A stretch of 64,000 nucleotides of DNA from Dendrophyllia cribrosa (GCA_024195265.1 JAJLRJ010000004.1:29090434-29154433); one strand, 5' to 3'. Counted from the first letter of the stretch, positions 23,631 to 32,654 are shown. Numbers and translations: made by a program. Notes: generated from the letters alone by a model not told the origin.

Positions 23631-24256
23631 CTCACCCCCCTCGGTCCGTCCCATTGGTTCATCGATCGGACCATGCCTCCGAGGATGGAGGTGTTGGGGT
23701 GCCGCTACCCGTGGATTCCCCGCCTTCCATGTCTCTGCGACGAGAAAGAAGAGGTCTTCCAACGGTTGATTTCTCCGCCTTCTCCTCCTCCTGTACGTCG
23801 CGTTCTTCCCCCTCGATGTTGCCGCCCCACCTGTTTGCGGGAACAGGAGGATGAGGATGAAAAGAATGAGGATCACTGGGTCGAGACATGGATGGAACGA
23901 CAGAAAAGGGTCCGGCAAGAAGGACAGGCCAGGGTCACGGCTTGATTGCGGGAAGAACAGAGAATCGATGCCATCGTGTCGGACATGACGACGACAAATA
24001 CCATCGATCCTTTCAATCATCTTCCACGCTTCGCGGCGCAGTTGGAACGCGAGTTTTCATCCCCCGTCGAGGAAATTCTCATCGACGACGAACTCTTTGA
24101 CTCGATTCGTCGATGGAGTCAAGACTTTGATTTTATGTACGACGAAGGAGACGCAATTTGACTTAAAAAAAAAAACACGTTTGTTTTACAAGTGGTTGAT
24201 TTTTTATTTTTTTTTCAACTGGAACCCAACGTTGTTTTACAATAAAACGTATCATT

Positions 24257-25280
24257 TTACAATTTTAAACGTTTCTTGACTTGCATGATTTTCTTGACGA
24301 CCTTCTCCGTCAGGGTGTGTTCTCCCGGCAGGGTGGCAATCCCTCGGATCATTTTTTCATCCGCTTTCCAATTGTCTTGTATCGTCTGGGCACGACCGTA
24401 ATCGATGCCGTGTTGCTTGGCCAATCGATCCAACCGATTTTTTCCGGGATCCCCTCGTTTCAGGCGTTTGGCGAGATGCGTCCCGGGTCCCATGTATTGA
24501 TACCCCGGTCAATGAAATTCGATCCCCGTTTTGGCCAGCCATTTTTGAATGTCAAAACTCCCACCGCGAATGGCTTTTCGTCGGCGGGGAGCCTGACTTC
24601 TCCGTTTGGGTGTTTGACTGCGCCCCATTACTTCCAATCCAACCAAATCCGTCTTGAGTCTCTCTAGCTCCGATTTCGCTTTTCGTTTGACGACCGCCTG
24701 GGCTTTTTCTCTTATGGCTTTTTTTTTTTGCGACACCCCCAATGGTCTGTTTGGCTCGTTTCTTCAAATATCCGCTGAGGGACGACGTCGAGGGCCCGGG
24801 TGCCGACGCGGGCGTGTCAAAAGGCAGTTGTCTTGGACGGATGGGTCTCGGAATGCCCGAGGGGGTCGTGAGTTTCTTGACGCTGACCTTTTTGGGGGTG
24901 CCTGTCGCTTTGGCCGGTTTGGGACCTGGTGCGGGGGTGGTAGGGGTGCGTCCTTTTATCATTTGTTTGATGAGGGTGGAGATGGGCGCTTCGGCCAGAT
25001 CTTCCTCCTCCGCCGCCGGCGCACCCACCCCCATTCCCGGGGCCGTCATGCCCGGTTGTCGGACGCGTTTGGTCCACACCCGCACTTGACGCGCCAAGGG
25101 TTTGGCCAACGCGACTTTGATCCCCGGGTCGAGGTCGGAGTTTAGCAACACGTCTTCTTCGGCCGCCAACGTCGCCGCTTTGTTCAATCGACTGTCTTCC
25201 ATCAATCGTTGCTTGTACTGTTCTTGCAATTGAAGAAACCGTTGAAGGTCGGTGACGGTTTGGGCCTGGAACGCACTCAT
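24257..25280 (-). pseudogene. PLA2-domain (Parvo_coat_N-like) virion protein, broken
   Basis: Starts at ATG 25280, which overlaps the stop of the preceding coiled-coil gene (ATGA). N-terminal helical segment (QTVTDLQRFLQLQEQYKQRL), a proline-rich linker, then a basic region. The C-terminus has the calcium-loop form YMGPGTHL and a catalytic-type helix reading HGIDY. Parvovirus VP1 and many Polintons carry this domain, used in parvoviruses to breach the endosome. The usual HDxxY is HGxxY here, so the calcium-binding Asp is missing and activity is doubtful. Broken by a frameshift at the T10 run near 24720 and by an in-frame TGA at 24509-24511. Confidence 0.8.
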
Positions 25281-25555
25281 GGTCTTTCTTTGCCGCTCCC
25301 GTCTCCCAACACGTCGGCGTAGGCTCGGCAGTGGCGGCAGAGTTGGTGATCGCGTAGATTCAGCAAATGTTGACACAACACCTCCACGTGGTCCTCCGTT
25401 TGCCTCAATCGCTCGCGAAGCGTCTCGAGTTCCTTTTCGAGCCTCTCTACGTCTCGATTGCGACTTTGCAAGGTCTCCACCACGCGCTGTAAGGTGGCCT
25501 GACGTTCTTGTTCCCGTCGTTCCGTTCTTCTTATAAGGTGCGACACGTGGTTCAT
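25277..25555 (-). CDS. Small coiled-coil protein
   Basis: 92 codons, open. ATG 25555 overlaps the previous gene's TGA, and its own TGA (25279-25277) overlaps the next ATG. Residues about 10-60 form a strong heptad-like helix (RVVETLQSRNRDVERLEKEL, LRERLRQTEDHVEVL), followed by a C-x-x-C pair (LCRHC). It lies in the structural block between a small helical protein and the PLA2 protein, so a scaffolding or minor virion role is plausible. No family recognised. Confidence 0.75.
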   Translation of the reverse strand: MNHVSHLIRRTERREQERQATLQRVVETLQSRNRDVERLEKELETLRERLRQTEDHVEVLCQHLLNLRDHQLCRHCRAYADVLGDGSGKERP

Positions 25556-25875
25556 CGCGCCTTGAGGGCTCTTTCGCAGATGCAATTCAACCCGCGCCAG
25601 AGACCCGCCCCCGTTTGCGATTGCATGGTTTCTCGACGTCTTTTTATCGAATTTTTTCTTTTCGCCATGTCACGCAAGGCCTGGCGGTGGGGAAGTAGCA
25701 CTCGATAATTGGCGCGGGAGAGGGGGACCGTTCCCCGTAACGTGTTCATCGCCAATTCGCTGATGGCATTGATTTCATCCGCATTGGCTAATTGCAAACG
25801 TTCTTGTCGTCGATGATGATCGGCTTCCTTCAAGACACTTTACAAGAAAGGCAATTGACGATGGATGCGACGCAT
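25552..25875 (-). pseudogene. Small basic helical Polinton protein, early in-frame stop
   Basis: From ATG 25875 the frame meets TAA at about 25842 and then stays open to TGA 25554-25552. The main part reads INAISELAMNTLRGTVPLS, then LRDMAKRKNSIKRRRE. This pattern, an amphipathic helix followed by a basic helix and a Gly-rich end, recurs among Polinton small proteins and is comparable with minor adenovirus-like virion components (family recollection, not a search). A TATA-like TATAAAG (25926-25920) sits 45 bases upstream of the ATG. Confidence 0.6.
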
Positions 25876-25955
25876 GACGGCGCACTCGGATCGACCGTCG
25901 TCCCTAGGGATCGTGCCCGCTTTATACTCGGCGGTTTCTCTCTCTTGTTTTTTTT

Positions 25956-26178
25956 TCACCTCCGTTTTCGGGTCGCGGCTTCCAAGGCTTTTTTGGCACC
26001 GTACCCCGCCGCGCCTCCCGCCGCACCCAAGGCGGCCGCTTTTCCTGCGGCGATCAAAGCAGGCACGGCTAACGCCAGTAAAGGAAACACGCCCCCCTGT
26101 TGAAGACCGCGGGGTCGTCGTGTTTTGACCCCGTATCGACGCAGAGCACGACGTTGGGGTCGTCTTTTTTTTCGGCAT
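25956..26178 (-). pseudogene. Small basic/hydrophobic protein, adenovirus pX-like, frameshifted
   Basis: ATG 26178 is followed by a lysine run coded by eight As (near 26164), where the frame is lost by one base. The rest reads an Arg-rich head (RRPQRRALRRYGVKTRRPRG), then GG and a hydrophobic Ala-rich segment (FPLLALAVPALIAAGKAAAL), then a basic tail. Polintons and adintoviruses encode such proteins, compared in the literature with adenovirus core/pX-type proteins. A TATA-like TATAAAAA lies at 26229-26222. Confidence 0.65.
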
Positions 26179-26224
26179 GGTGTCGACGGAAAATGATGAC
26201 ATCCTCGGAGACCCTCGGCCGTTT

Positions 26225-26628
26225 TTATAGACCCGGAAGACGTCGTTTGACGCGTTGCGCGGCCCGCGTGGCTCTCCGTTTGATCCCTCGCACGGTACTC
26301 GTCATTTTTCGGGCCACCCCTCGAGCCCCACTCTTGACGGTTTCTTTGGCCAATTCTTTCACGGCTTTTTTCGCAAAGGCCCCCACGCTTTGTCCCCCCA
26401 TGAATGGCACTTTTGATCTGTTTGACCACGGCGAGACTCCCTTTGGCCAACGCCAACGCTTGCGCTTCTGTGGAGGCGCCTTTGGATAAGGTGCCCACGG
26501 TTTATTTTCCGTTGCAGGTCGCGAAATAACACGGGAAGCAGATTTCTTCCCTGTTGTTGTGACCTTCCACGACGTCGTCGTCGGATGCGGGGGGTCGTAC
26601 GTCTGTGAACGCCGTTACCTCGTACCAT
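26225..26628 (-). pseudogene. Small Cys-motif / basic-tail protein, broken
   Basis: ATG 26628 opens four codons and then loses frame. The continuing frame holds an acidic stretch (ASDDDVVEGHNN), ICFPCYFATC, and an in-frame TAA near 26525. After another frameshift near 26400 it ends in a helical, Arg/Lys-rich tail (KAVKELAKETVKSGARG, RRATRAAQRVKRRL). The basic C-terminus looks like a DNA-condensing core protein. One decayed gene is the simplest reading. Two adjacent small genes are also possible. Confidence 0.5.
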
Positions 26629-26664
26629 CGTCTCCACCGGCGTGTGTGTGTTTTCTCCTCTTTT

Positions 26665-27523
26665 TTATGGATTGCTGATGCGGGAGGACGTCCGTCTGAC
26701 GGTGGGGGCTTCGCCGTTGTCTTCGTACACCGTGGTCACGGTGTTGGTATGCGTGATATTGCGTATGCGACGGTTCCGAGCTTGCTGTCTGGCATCTTCA
26801 GCCAACAGATCCATTTGTCGACGCATGCCCTCTTGATTGCGTCGATTGGTGGGTCCAGGCCCCCGGCGTCCTCTGGGACGCCTACCTTGTCCACGAGGGG
26901 AACGAGGGGGAGAGAGCGACGACGAGGAGGAAGGGGACCCTCCGGGTCCGCCGGGGGCGCCTGCCACCATCCTGGTGGCCGAGACGGTCGTGGGCGGGGC
27001 GGCGGCAGGTGACGCGGGGGAGCCTGCGTCGTCGGCGTACGCGGGGAGAGTGGCCATGTACCTCTCCAAATCGTCATCCGTGATACGGTATTGTTGCCGC
27101 AATCGCGATTCTTCCTCGGTCGTCATGTGGGCGTGGAGGATCCGATGCATGACCAAATTCCTTCGCGTGCCGGGGCGGTCCCAGACGGAGTAGGAGGTGG
27201 GGACGGCGACGGAGACCGAAACGAGGAGGGAGAGGACGAGGACGAAGACGAGGAGGCACGACGACGGGGGGATGCTCCCGCCAACCCCAATTCTTGCAAC
27301 AAGTCGGTCGGGTTCAGGTCTTGAGGGAGCGAAAACGAGGTCGGTACCTCCACCCCCGCCGGACGCGCCGTGGGGGCGGGTTGGGGGCTCGTGCCTACCC
27401 CGGCCGGCGACAACGTGGTCCAAAACCGTTCCATCTGTTCCAGGTATTCCGATCCAGGAGGGCGTCGTCGCTCTCCCGCGCAGTGCGAATGACTTGAGGG
27501 GAGGGTGAGCTTTCACGGCTCAT
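26665..27523 (-). pseudogene. Ser/Pro-rich structural-block protein, frameshifted
   Basis: ATG 27523 overlaps the ATPase stop (ATGA). Recognisable pieces in successive frames: an N-terminal part with EYLEQMERFW, a Ser- and Pro-rich low-complexity stretch, then a helical segment (TTEEESRLRQQYRITDDDLERY), a Gly/Pro/Arg-rich linker, and a basic end near RRIRNITHTNTVTTVYEDNG. At least two frameshifts (near 27450 and 27160). I recognise no family. Position and composition suggest a minor virion or tail-like component. Confidence 0.5.
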
Positions 27524-28176
27524 CTCGTTTCTTCAAAGACCACCGGAGGCGCTTCTCGTTCGCGCAGATTCGTCCACAAGCGAAACCGATCGTCGCACGC
27601 CGGGTGGAGATCCAACTTTAAATAGCCAAAGGGGTTCTGTGTGCAGAGGTTGAACACTTCCATCACTCCCTGCCATTTGTCCGGGAACGCTTGCAACGCC
27701 AAATTTCGCATGCCTGTGCGATCGCGTGGATTCTTGAAGGCGATGACATAATGCGCATTTCGATTGATGGTTTTGGAAAATTTGCAGGGCGGAAACAAAT
27801 CTTGCGTCAAATAAAACACCGTGACGTTGCGATGATGGGAATCTTTGGTGAATAAATCCAACACGCGCTTGTCGTTGCCCCCTTCTTCCATGAGATCGTC
27901 CAACACCAGAATATCACCCCCTCGACCCTCGAACCATTGTCCCAAGTGAGAGGGGGTCAGGATCCCGTGATGAAATCGAATGCCTTTCTTCTTCATGCGA
28001 GCAAAGCGGGGTTGCCACACCCCGTAACAGTACACGATCCGAGCCGGGGTCCGTTGAAACACGCGTTGCTCCGTCAACATGTCGTCCAGTAATTGGGTTT
28101 TTCCGCATCCCGAGGGGCCGCCGACCATGACGCTACTGGGCATGCGAATCATCGTACCAGGTAGTGATCGTACCAT
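27520..28176 (-). CDS. FtsK/HerA-type genome-packaging ATPase
   Basis: Open, 218 codons from ATG 28176 (or 210 from ATG 28152, which overlaps the previous stop as ATGA). Walker A is GPSGCGKT (residues 20-27) and Walker B is ILVLDDL (89-95). A sensor-type segment, VTVFYLTQDLF, follows. This is the A32-like packaging ATPase shared by Polintons, virophages and large DNA viruses; it pumps DNA into capsids. Nothing essential appears missing, which contrasts with the broken polymerase and protease. Confidence 0.93.
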   Translation of the reverse strand: MVRSLPGTMIRMPSSVMVGGPSGCGKTQLLDDMLTEQRVFQRTPARIVYCYGVWQPRFARMKKKGIRFHHGILTPSHLGQWFEGRGGDILVLDDLMEEGGNDKRVLDLFTKDSHHRNVTVFYLTQDLFPPCKFSKTINRNAHYVIAFKNPRDRTGMRNLALQAFPDKWQGVMEVFNLCTQNPFGYLKLDLHPACDDRFRLWTNLREREAPPVVFEETR

Positions 28177-28415
28177 CGAATGGTGCGTTGTTTTATGAGG
28201 GTTTCCACGCTTTCCCTGACATGCGTTTCCCCGCAAGACCGAAGCGCGGTCACCAAATCATCCCAGGCGCCTCGTTCGGCCAATGCACGCAATCGATGAT
28301 AATGACGATAATCCCATTGATTCCACAAGACATCCTCGGGGTGATGTAGAATTTTTTCCTATTCCAACTCCCTCAGGCTTTGAATAACTTTTTGCACATC
28401 TTGTCTGGTGATCAT
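28149..28415 (-). pseudogene. Small helical protein upstream of the ATPase, one in-frame stop
   Basis: ATG 28415 reads 18 codons (RQDVQKVIQSLRELE), then TAG at 28361-28359. The same frame stays open to TGA 28151-28149, passing WNQWDYRHYHRLRALAERG and TLIKQRTIRWYDHYL. The stop overlaps an ATPase start codon as ATGA. It begins eight bases after the stop of the basic protein gene. The length (88 codons) and kept frame show a real former gene. No family recognised. Confidence 0.55.
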
Positions 28416-28423
28416 GTTGGGTT

Positions 28424-28696
28424 TCACACTTCCCACGCTTTACGTCGACCGCGATAATGACCCGTGGCGCCCGTCACGCCCATCCTTTTGTAGGATTTCA
28501 TTTTTCCCAGTTGGTATCCCAGTTTGGCCTCCGAGGCTAGCACGGTGAAGATCCCGCCCGTCTGCTCTCGTTTGCGTCGCAAGGCCTCGCCCATCTGCCC
28601 GCGTTTTCCCAACACCGTCAAAAAGGAGGAATTGGGACCCGATTTACCCGTGAACCCTCTGGTGCGTCGTCGTTTGGTTCGATTCCCTTTCGGCAT
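28424..28696 (-). CDS. Small highly basic protein
   Basis: Open, 90 residues from ATG 28696 (MPKGNRTKRRRTRGF...). Lys, Arg and Gly are abundant throughout, with a helical middle (MGEALRRKREQTGGIFTVLA). There is no homopolymer break. Such proteins in Polintons and adenovirus-like elements are candidates for DNA condensation inside the particle. Position between protease and ATPase supports a virion role (inference). Confidence 0.65.
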   Translation of the reverse strand: MPKGNRTKRRRTRGFTGKSGPNSSFLTVLGKRGQMGEALRRKREQTGGIFTVLASEAKLGYQLGKMKSYKRMGVTGATGHYRGRRKAWEV

Positions 28697-28772
28697 GTTG
28701 AAGAAGCGTCCCGAAAAAAAAAACAATGATTCCCTCCCCAAAAGGGGTGGCTCTTTTATGAAGAAAAAGAGA

Positions 28773-28844
28773 TGCAATGACCAGGATTCGAACCTGGGTC
28801 TCTGCGGCCACAACGCAGCTTCTTTACCACTAGACCATCAGAGC
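28773..28844 (-). tRNA. tRNA-His(GTG)-like gene inside the Polinton
   Basis: Anticodon arm CTGCG-TTGTGGC-CGCAG (anticodon GTG), T arm CCAGG-TTCGAAT-CCTGG, A-box TGGTCTAGTGG and a perfect B-box GGTTCGAATCC. A T5 run (CTCTTTTTC) follows within ten bases as a Pol III terminator. The acceptor stem pairs at five of seven positions (U-U and C-U mismatches), and the D stem has one mismatch. The sequence is close to eukaryotic tRNA-His. The internal promoter looks usable, but the mismatches make charging uncertain. It lies between the protease end and the basic-protein ATG. Confidence 0.8.
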
Positions 28845-28882
28845 ACTCGCAGTGAAATGAGTCTCTTTTTTATCTATTGAAA

Positions 28883-29531
28883 TTAAAAAAAATGCACCGG
28901 AAACGTTTTTTTCAACCACTTGTTTTTTTTTTTGAACAACAACAATAACAACAACTGTTTTCTTTTGTTGTACACGTGGAAATGTTCCTTGTTCTCGTGA
29001 AAGCTCACGTTACATTGCCGATTGGGGACGGCATTGTCCACTTCGCTCAGTTCCTCCTGGATCAAGGATTTGATCCGTTGCGCCACTTTCACGTCGTTGG
29101 ACACCAGGTCGTGCGGCGAAAAGTCGGCCAAGAACTCTTCAAACGACACCACTCGGACTCGCGCTTTGAGAAACAGCAAGGCGTAATGTCCACAGGTTTG
29201 ACTCCGGAGGGCTTGAAGGGTGACGCCGCTTCGAACACCGTGGGCCATTGCGCCAACCATTCGTGCATGCCGGGGCCGGGTACGTGAGCAAGGGGAGCCC
29301 GTAACTGTCAAAGACTTCGCAACCTCGTCCCGGTTCGGTCCACACGGCCAACCAATGTTTGCCCGGTTCCCCCGTCGGGTCCGTGTTCACAATGTAGCCT
29401 GCTCGGGTCGTCACTGTGGGAGGTCGCGGCAATCCGTCCGACAGGACTACGTCCCAAAACACCCGTTTCAAGTCGTCGTCGTCCCTGGCCAGGTAGCGTA
29501 ACGCGGTATCGCTCAGCGCTACAAATTCCAT
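28883..29531 (-). pseudogene. Adenain-like cysteine protease, frameshifted
   Basis: The maturation protease of Polinton and adenovirus-type capsids. The first frame (from ATG 29531) carries the catalytic His in GKHWLAVW and the acidic partner in EVFDSYG. After a one-base shift near 29280 the second frame carries the Gln and Cys of LRSQTCGHYALLFL. All four active-site positions are thus present but split between frames. The C-terminal part (VKVAQRIKSLIQEEL) follows, and the end near 28883 is low-complexity and may lie past the true stop. Starts 22 bases after the capsid gene's stop. Confidence 0.88.
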
Positions 29532-29553
29532 GCTTCTTTCTTGTTTTCTTCAG

Positions 29554-30946
29554 CTAACGGTGCAGGTTATACAAGACGGCCCCGTTGCCATCCACTTCAA
29601 ATAGATTTTCAAACTCGCCCCAGACCAACACGGTGATATTAGTATTCAGAGCAGCCTGGAAATCAATTTCCACGCGCAGATTGCCGGCTTGTTTCGGGTT
29701 TCGGTAGTCGGGGTCATCCGCCACGCCCGAGGGCGTATTGTTGAACGCGAACAACGTGCATTGTCCATCTTGCCCCCAAGCAATCCTTCAATTCAATCCT
29801 GCGGTCTCATCATGGAGGAACCGTGGTGATGCAATCGACCACACGCCTCCAGGAACCGACGGTAGCCCTTCAAATCTTTCAAATTATTTTTTCCATTCAA
29901 CTCCAGCGTGGGGTACGGGTATTCTTCGCCATCCACCACGTGTTTCGCGCGAACCACCCCAAATTTTTGAAAAGCAAAGGGATACCATTCCACATCGCCA
30001 TTGAACGCCCGACTGTCCACCAACGCCACGATCATTCGATCGGGCACTTTTCCCACAAACACGTTATCTTCCGTGAATTTGGTCGTCCGTCCATCGAACG
30101 AGAAGGACCGGATCTCGCTTCTCACCACTGGGTACTTGGTCGTTTGCCGCTTGCTTTTTCGATGGGTTTGCAGCGCGCTGTACACTGTGGGATTCAAACT
30201 CACGCGGCACAAATGCAGGGTCACTTTCAGATCCTCGTGGCTCAACGTCACCATTCGTTTCACGCCCGCGCCACTCGTCTTGGTGCCAAACGTGAAAAAT
30301 TCGGGGGAATGAGAAAACAATTCCAAGACCATTTCGACTCCCGGGGTGAGAAGGCGTCCCGTGTGAAAGGCTTCCAGGTGCGGCTTCATCAGAAAGGTCA
30401 CGGTTGGTTGCCGCGAAATCGCTGGGAGGCCGTTTTCAGGGGTTGCTCCGAATTGTGCAACCATCCGGCCGTGGTGGGAAGGTCGTCGTTGGCGCCGGTG
30501 GCTTGGATCCGAGGAACGTCATCCAATTGGTTCACCCACCCTTGCGCGGCCAGCAAGGTCTCTCCTTCCTCTCTATTAAAATTCAAGATGGTTTCTAGGA
30601 AGGCCTTGTACGCGTACGTGTCCGTCTGTTCGCTCATGAGGGCTCCATTGAATCGCAGATTCATTTGTTTGAAGATGGAATGCCCGAGGTTGTTGACCGC
30701 GTACAGGAATCGGGTGTCATCGGCCTCCGAGGCGGCATTCTCGTCCGCCACCAGGCCATTGGTGGAGGCCGAATTCAAACGCAGTTCCAGTTCCAAATAA
30801 CTTCGATCCAAATCGCAAAAATCATCCAACGCTTGCACGGTGAAGGTAATGGGTCGGATGCCCGTGGTGGACGGACTGTACTTGACCATCCGATACCCCT
30901 GCAGAGCAATGTCGGCCCTGGGAATCAAAAACAATTCCAACGACAT
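29554..30946 (-). pseudogene. Major capsid protein (double jelly-roll), frameshifted
   Basis: Forms the hexon-like trimers of the Polinton particle. ATG 30946 opens MSLELFLIPRADIALQG, then strand-rich sequence (FLYAVNNLGHSIFKQMNLRF, YKAFLETILNFNREEG) matching the pattern of the Polinton capsid family long annotated as F54H12.2-like. Frames change near 30410 and again between 29815 and 29755. The end reads LVWGEFENLFEVDGNG and stops with TAG at 29556-29554. Roughly 460 codons in all. Two single-base losses are enough to explain the breaks. Confidence 0.85.
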
Positions 30947-31011
30947 CGTTGCGCTCAGGTCCGTGGGCGTTTGCGTGGACGTCGACGCGTGTGGGCCCTT
31001 TTTATTTATCT

Positions 31012-31138
31012 GGTGAGCCGATACCCCGGTGGAGGTGCCACGTCCGACGAGATCCAACCTCCGCGTTGACGTCGTTGTCGGGTGAACCAATACCCGGGTG
31101 GAGGTGCCACGTCCGACGAGATCCAACCCCCGCGTTGG
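31012..31138. repeat. Two ~60-69-bp tandem units upstream of the capsid gene
   Basis: Units starting at 31012 and 31081 share GGAGGTGCCACGTCCGACGA and GATCCAACC-CCGCGTTG. They lie in the 300-bp leader between the small gene and the capsid ATG, so they may be a duplicated regulatory segment. Confidence 0.85.
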
Positions 31139-31242
31139 ACTGGACTTTTCTACCGTCCCCTTCCCGTCAGATGCCGGGGTCGCGATTGCACGACCAGGGG
31201 GTGGACCATGCTGCAACTTCTGTTTCTTGTTTTTTGTTTTCT

Positions 31243-31532
31243 TCACTCGCCAAAAATGTCTCGGGCTCGTTTTGCCGCTTTTTTATAGATCCATTGCTTG
31301 CTCGCCTGGGCTTTCCGTTTCACCCCTCGTCCAAAGGTATCGAACACCGCTTTTCCCGCCTCTTGCCACGATTGACCTCGGTCCAGCGACGCTTTTCACT
31401 CGCGCAACGACGACGTGAGCAGCGGAGTGGCCAATTTGATCAGTCTTGCATGAAGGCACCTCCGCCTTGCCCCTTGCCCGTCCCCGTTCTCATCGAGGGG
31501 GGATGATAACGCGTTAAACTGCCTCCCAACAT
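31243..31532 (-). pseudogene. Small Gly-rich/basic protein downstream of the penton gene
   Basis: ATG 31532 reads a Gly-rich start (GTGKGQGGGAFMQD) and stops. The following frame gives LATPLLTSSLRE, another stop, and then a helical basic tail (FDTFGRGVKRKAQASKQWIY, KKAAKRARDIF) ending at TGA 31245-31243. One frameshift and one stop therefore separate about 95 codons. Its TATA box TATAAAAAG (31571-31563) overlaps the penton stop. The type resembles small virion core proteins. Function unknown. Confidence 0.5.
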
Positions 31533-31562
31533 GACGACAATGAGGGAGGGAGGGAGGGCTGG

Positions 31563-31571
31563 CTTTTTATA
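31563..31571 (-). promoter_or_regulatory. TATA box for the small Gly-rich gene, overlapping the penton stop
   Basis: GGTATAAAAAGCC on the minus strand, 31 bases before ATG 31532, in the same form as the polB TATA box. It overlaps the last codons of the penton gene, so this compact element packs promoters into coding ends. Confidence 0.6.
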
Positions 31572-32589
31572 CCGTCACCTTTCGGAACGAGAAGGTGACG
31601 ACCGTTTGGCCTTTTTTCATTTTTGCCAAGGTCCCGGTCGGGTCGGCCAGTTGCACTTCGACGATGTCGATCCAAGGGCGTCGTAAGGAGACCCATTGGA
31701 TATGCAAGGGTTCAAAAAACTGCACCCCCTCTCCGCTTTTCGGAAAATGCGCTTCTCGAATCAAGGGGTGGAGTTGACCGCTGATGCGATTGCTTTCCAC
31801 CAGATCCGTGTACACGAAGAAGCGTCGTCCCGTACTTCCCACGTTCTCGCCAAAGGCGTCGTTGAGATTCACAAAGTGCCAATTCACGGTCAGAGAGAGG
31901 TACAGGTACCCCTCGTCCGTCTTCCAGAGCTTTTTCTTCTCCGATTCCTCGTCAGACTCTTTGGCACCCAGTTCCGTTTCCTTGATAAAATAGAAGGTCT
32001 GCTTGGACTCTTCGAACGGGAGGGTGTAGTAGAGATTTTCCCCCAGTGCCGTCCCCTCGGCGTTCAACCATCCCATACCCACCGCCAACTTTTTATTCAC
32101 CATCAACCGCACGGCAGGGTCGGTCATGGAAGGATCGGGTCGAATGTGCTCCAACAGTTTGTGTTCCACGACCAAGGACGGGCCTTCCCAACGAAAGGTG
32201 GGTCGACGGGCCTTCTCCAAACGAAGTCCTAGTTCTTGCGTTTGCGCAAAGGCTTCCCTCTCGAAGATTCGAATCATGGAGGCCATCAGATCCACCCCAT
32301 CCTTGATGAATTGGTCGTCTTGCAATTGCGTGCCGCTGATAATGTAGTGTTTGACGGTCTGTCGATCGAGGGTATCCACCAGGGTGTAAGACAGTACAAA
32401 CAGGAGCGCCCTCTCGAGCCCCGCGACGTGCGTCAACGTCCGTCCGCTATCGGGGATGGAGAGGGACAGCAACCCCACTTCCCAATCTCCTTCCAACGCC
32501 AGCGGTTCCGCCAATCGTACCTTGAACGCATCCGGGGTGTTGTTGGGAAATTCCGGGGAGACATCGCTCGGGAGCACCACGCGATTCAT
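31567..32589 (-). CDS. Minor capsid (penton-like) protein
   Basis: Open, 340 residues from ATG 32589 (MNRVVLPSDVSPEFPNNTPD). The opening, a short strand, then PNNTPDAFKVRLAEPLAL, then WEVGLLSLSIP, is the typical start of the Polinton penton family, a single jelly-roll protein expected at capsid vertices. The tail ends VVTFSFRKVTV. No break is visible. A TATA-like TATAAAG (32661-32655) lies 66 bases upstream. Next to the integrase on one side and a small virion gene on the other. Confidence 0.88.
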   Translation of the reverse strand: MNRVVLPSDVSPEFPNNTPDAFKVRLAEPLALEGDWEVGLLSLSIPDSGRTLTHVAGLERALLFVLSYTLVDTLDRQTVKHYIISGTQLQDDQFIKDGVDLMASMIRIFEREAFAQTQELGLRLEKARRPTFRWEGPSLVVEHKLLEHIRPDPSMTDPAVRLMVNKKLAVGMGWLNAEGTALGENLYYTLPFEESKQTFYFIKETELGAKESDEESEKKKLWKTDEGYLYLSLTVNWHFVNLNDAFGENVGSTGRRFFVYTDLVESNRISGQLHPLIREAHFPKSGEGVQFFEPLHIQWVSLRRPWIDIVEVQLADPTGTLAKMKKGQTVVTFSFRKVTV

Positions 32590-32654
32590 GGTGTGAAGGC
32601 AAAGAAGAACCACTCGTCCAACGACTTTGTGACCTGTGGGGGGTCGGAGGCCCT

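Larger units (their letters stand above)
22860..24161 (+). pseudogene. Basic, Gln/Arg-rich protein with internal repeat, two in-frame stops
   Basis: One frame runs from ATG 22860 to TGA 24159-24161 and is interrupted only by TAG at 23382-23384 and TGA at 23943-23945. Order: a very basic N-terminus (KLWKQKNPDKVREQHRRYH, then RKQRRRKRR), two adjacent 47-residue repeats, about 85 residues of REQQ/RQQQ pattern, a Pro/Cys-rich stretch, a charged helix, and an acidic end (DFDFMYDEGD). It is the only long plus-strand gene in the left half, divergent from polB and convergent with the structural block. I do not recognise its family. The basic head suggests nucleic-acid binding (inference). 434 codons in total. 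Confidence 0.65.

Noticed and set aside
18459..28415. Stop-codon reassignment explaining in-frame stops
   Set aside because: TAA, TAG and TGA all interrupt different genes, and frameshifts are also present, so decay or sequencing error is simpler.
28524..28880. Plus-strand open frame near the Polinton tRNA
   Set aside because: Its conspicuous NDQDSNLGLCGHNAASLP part is the reverse translation of the tRNA-His arm. The rest is antisense to the basic protein gene.
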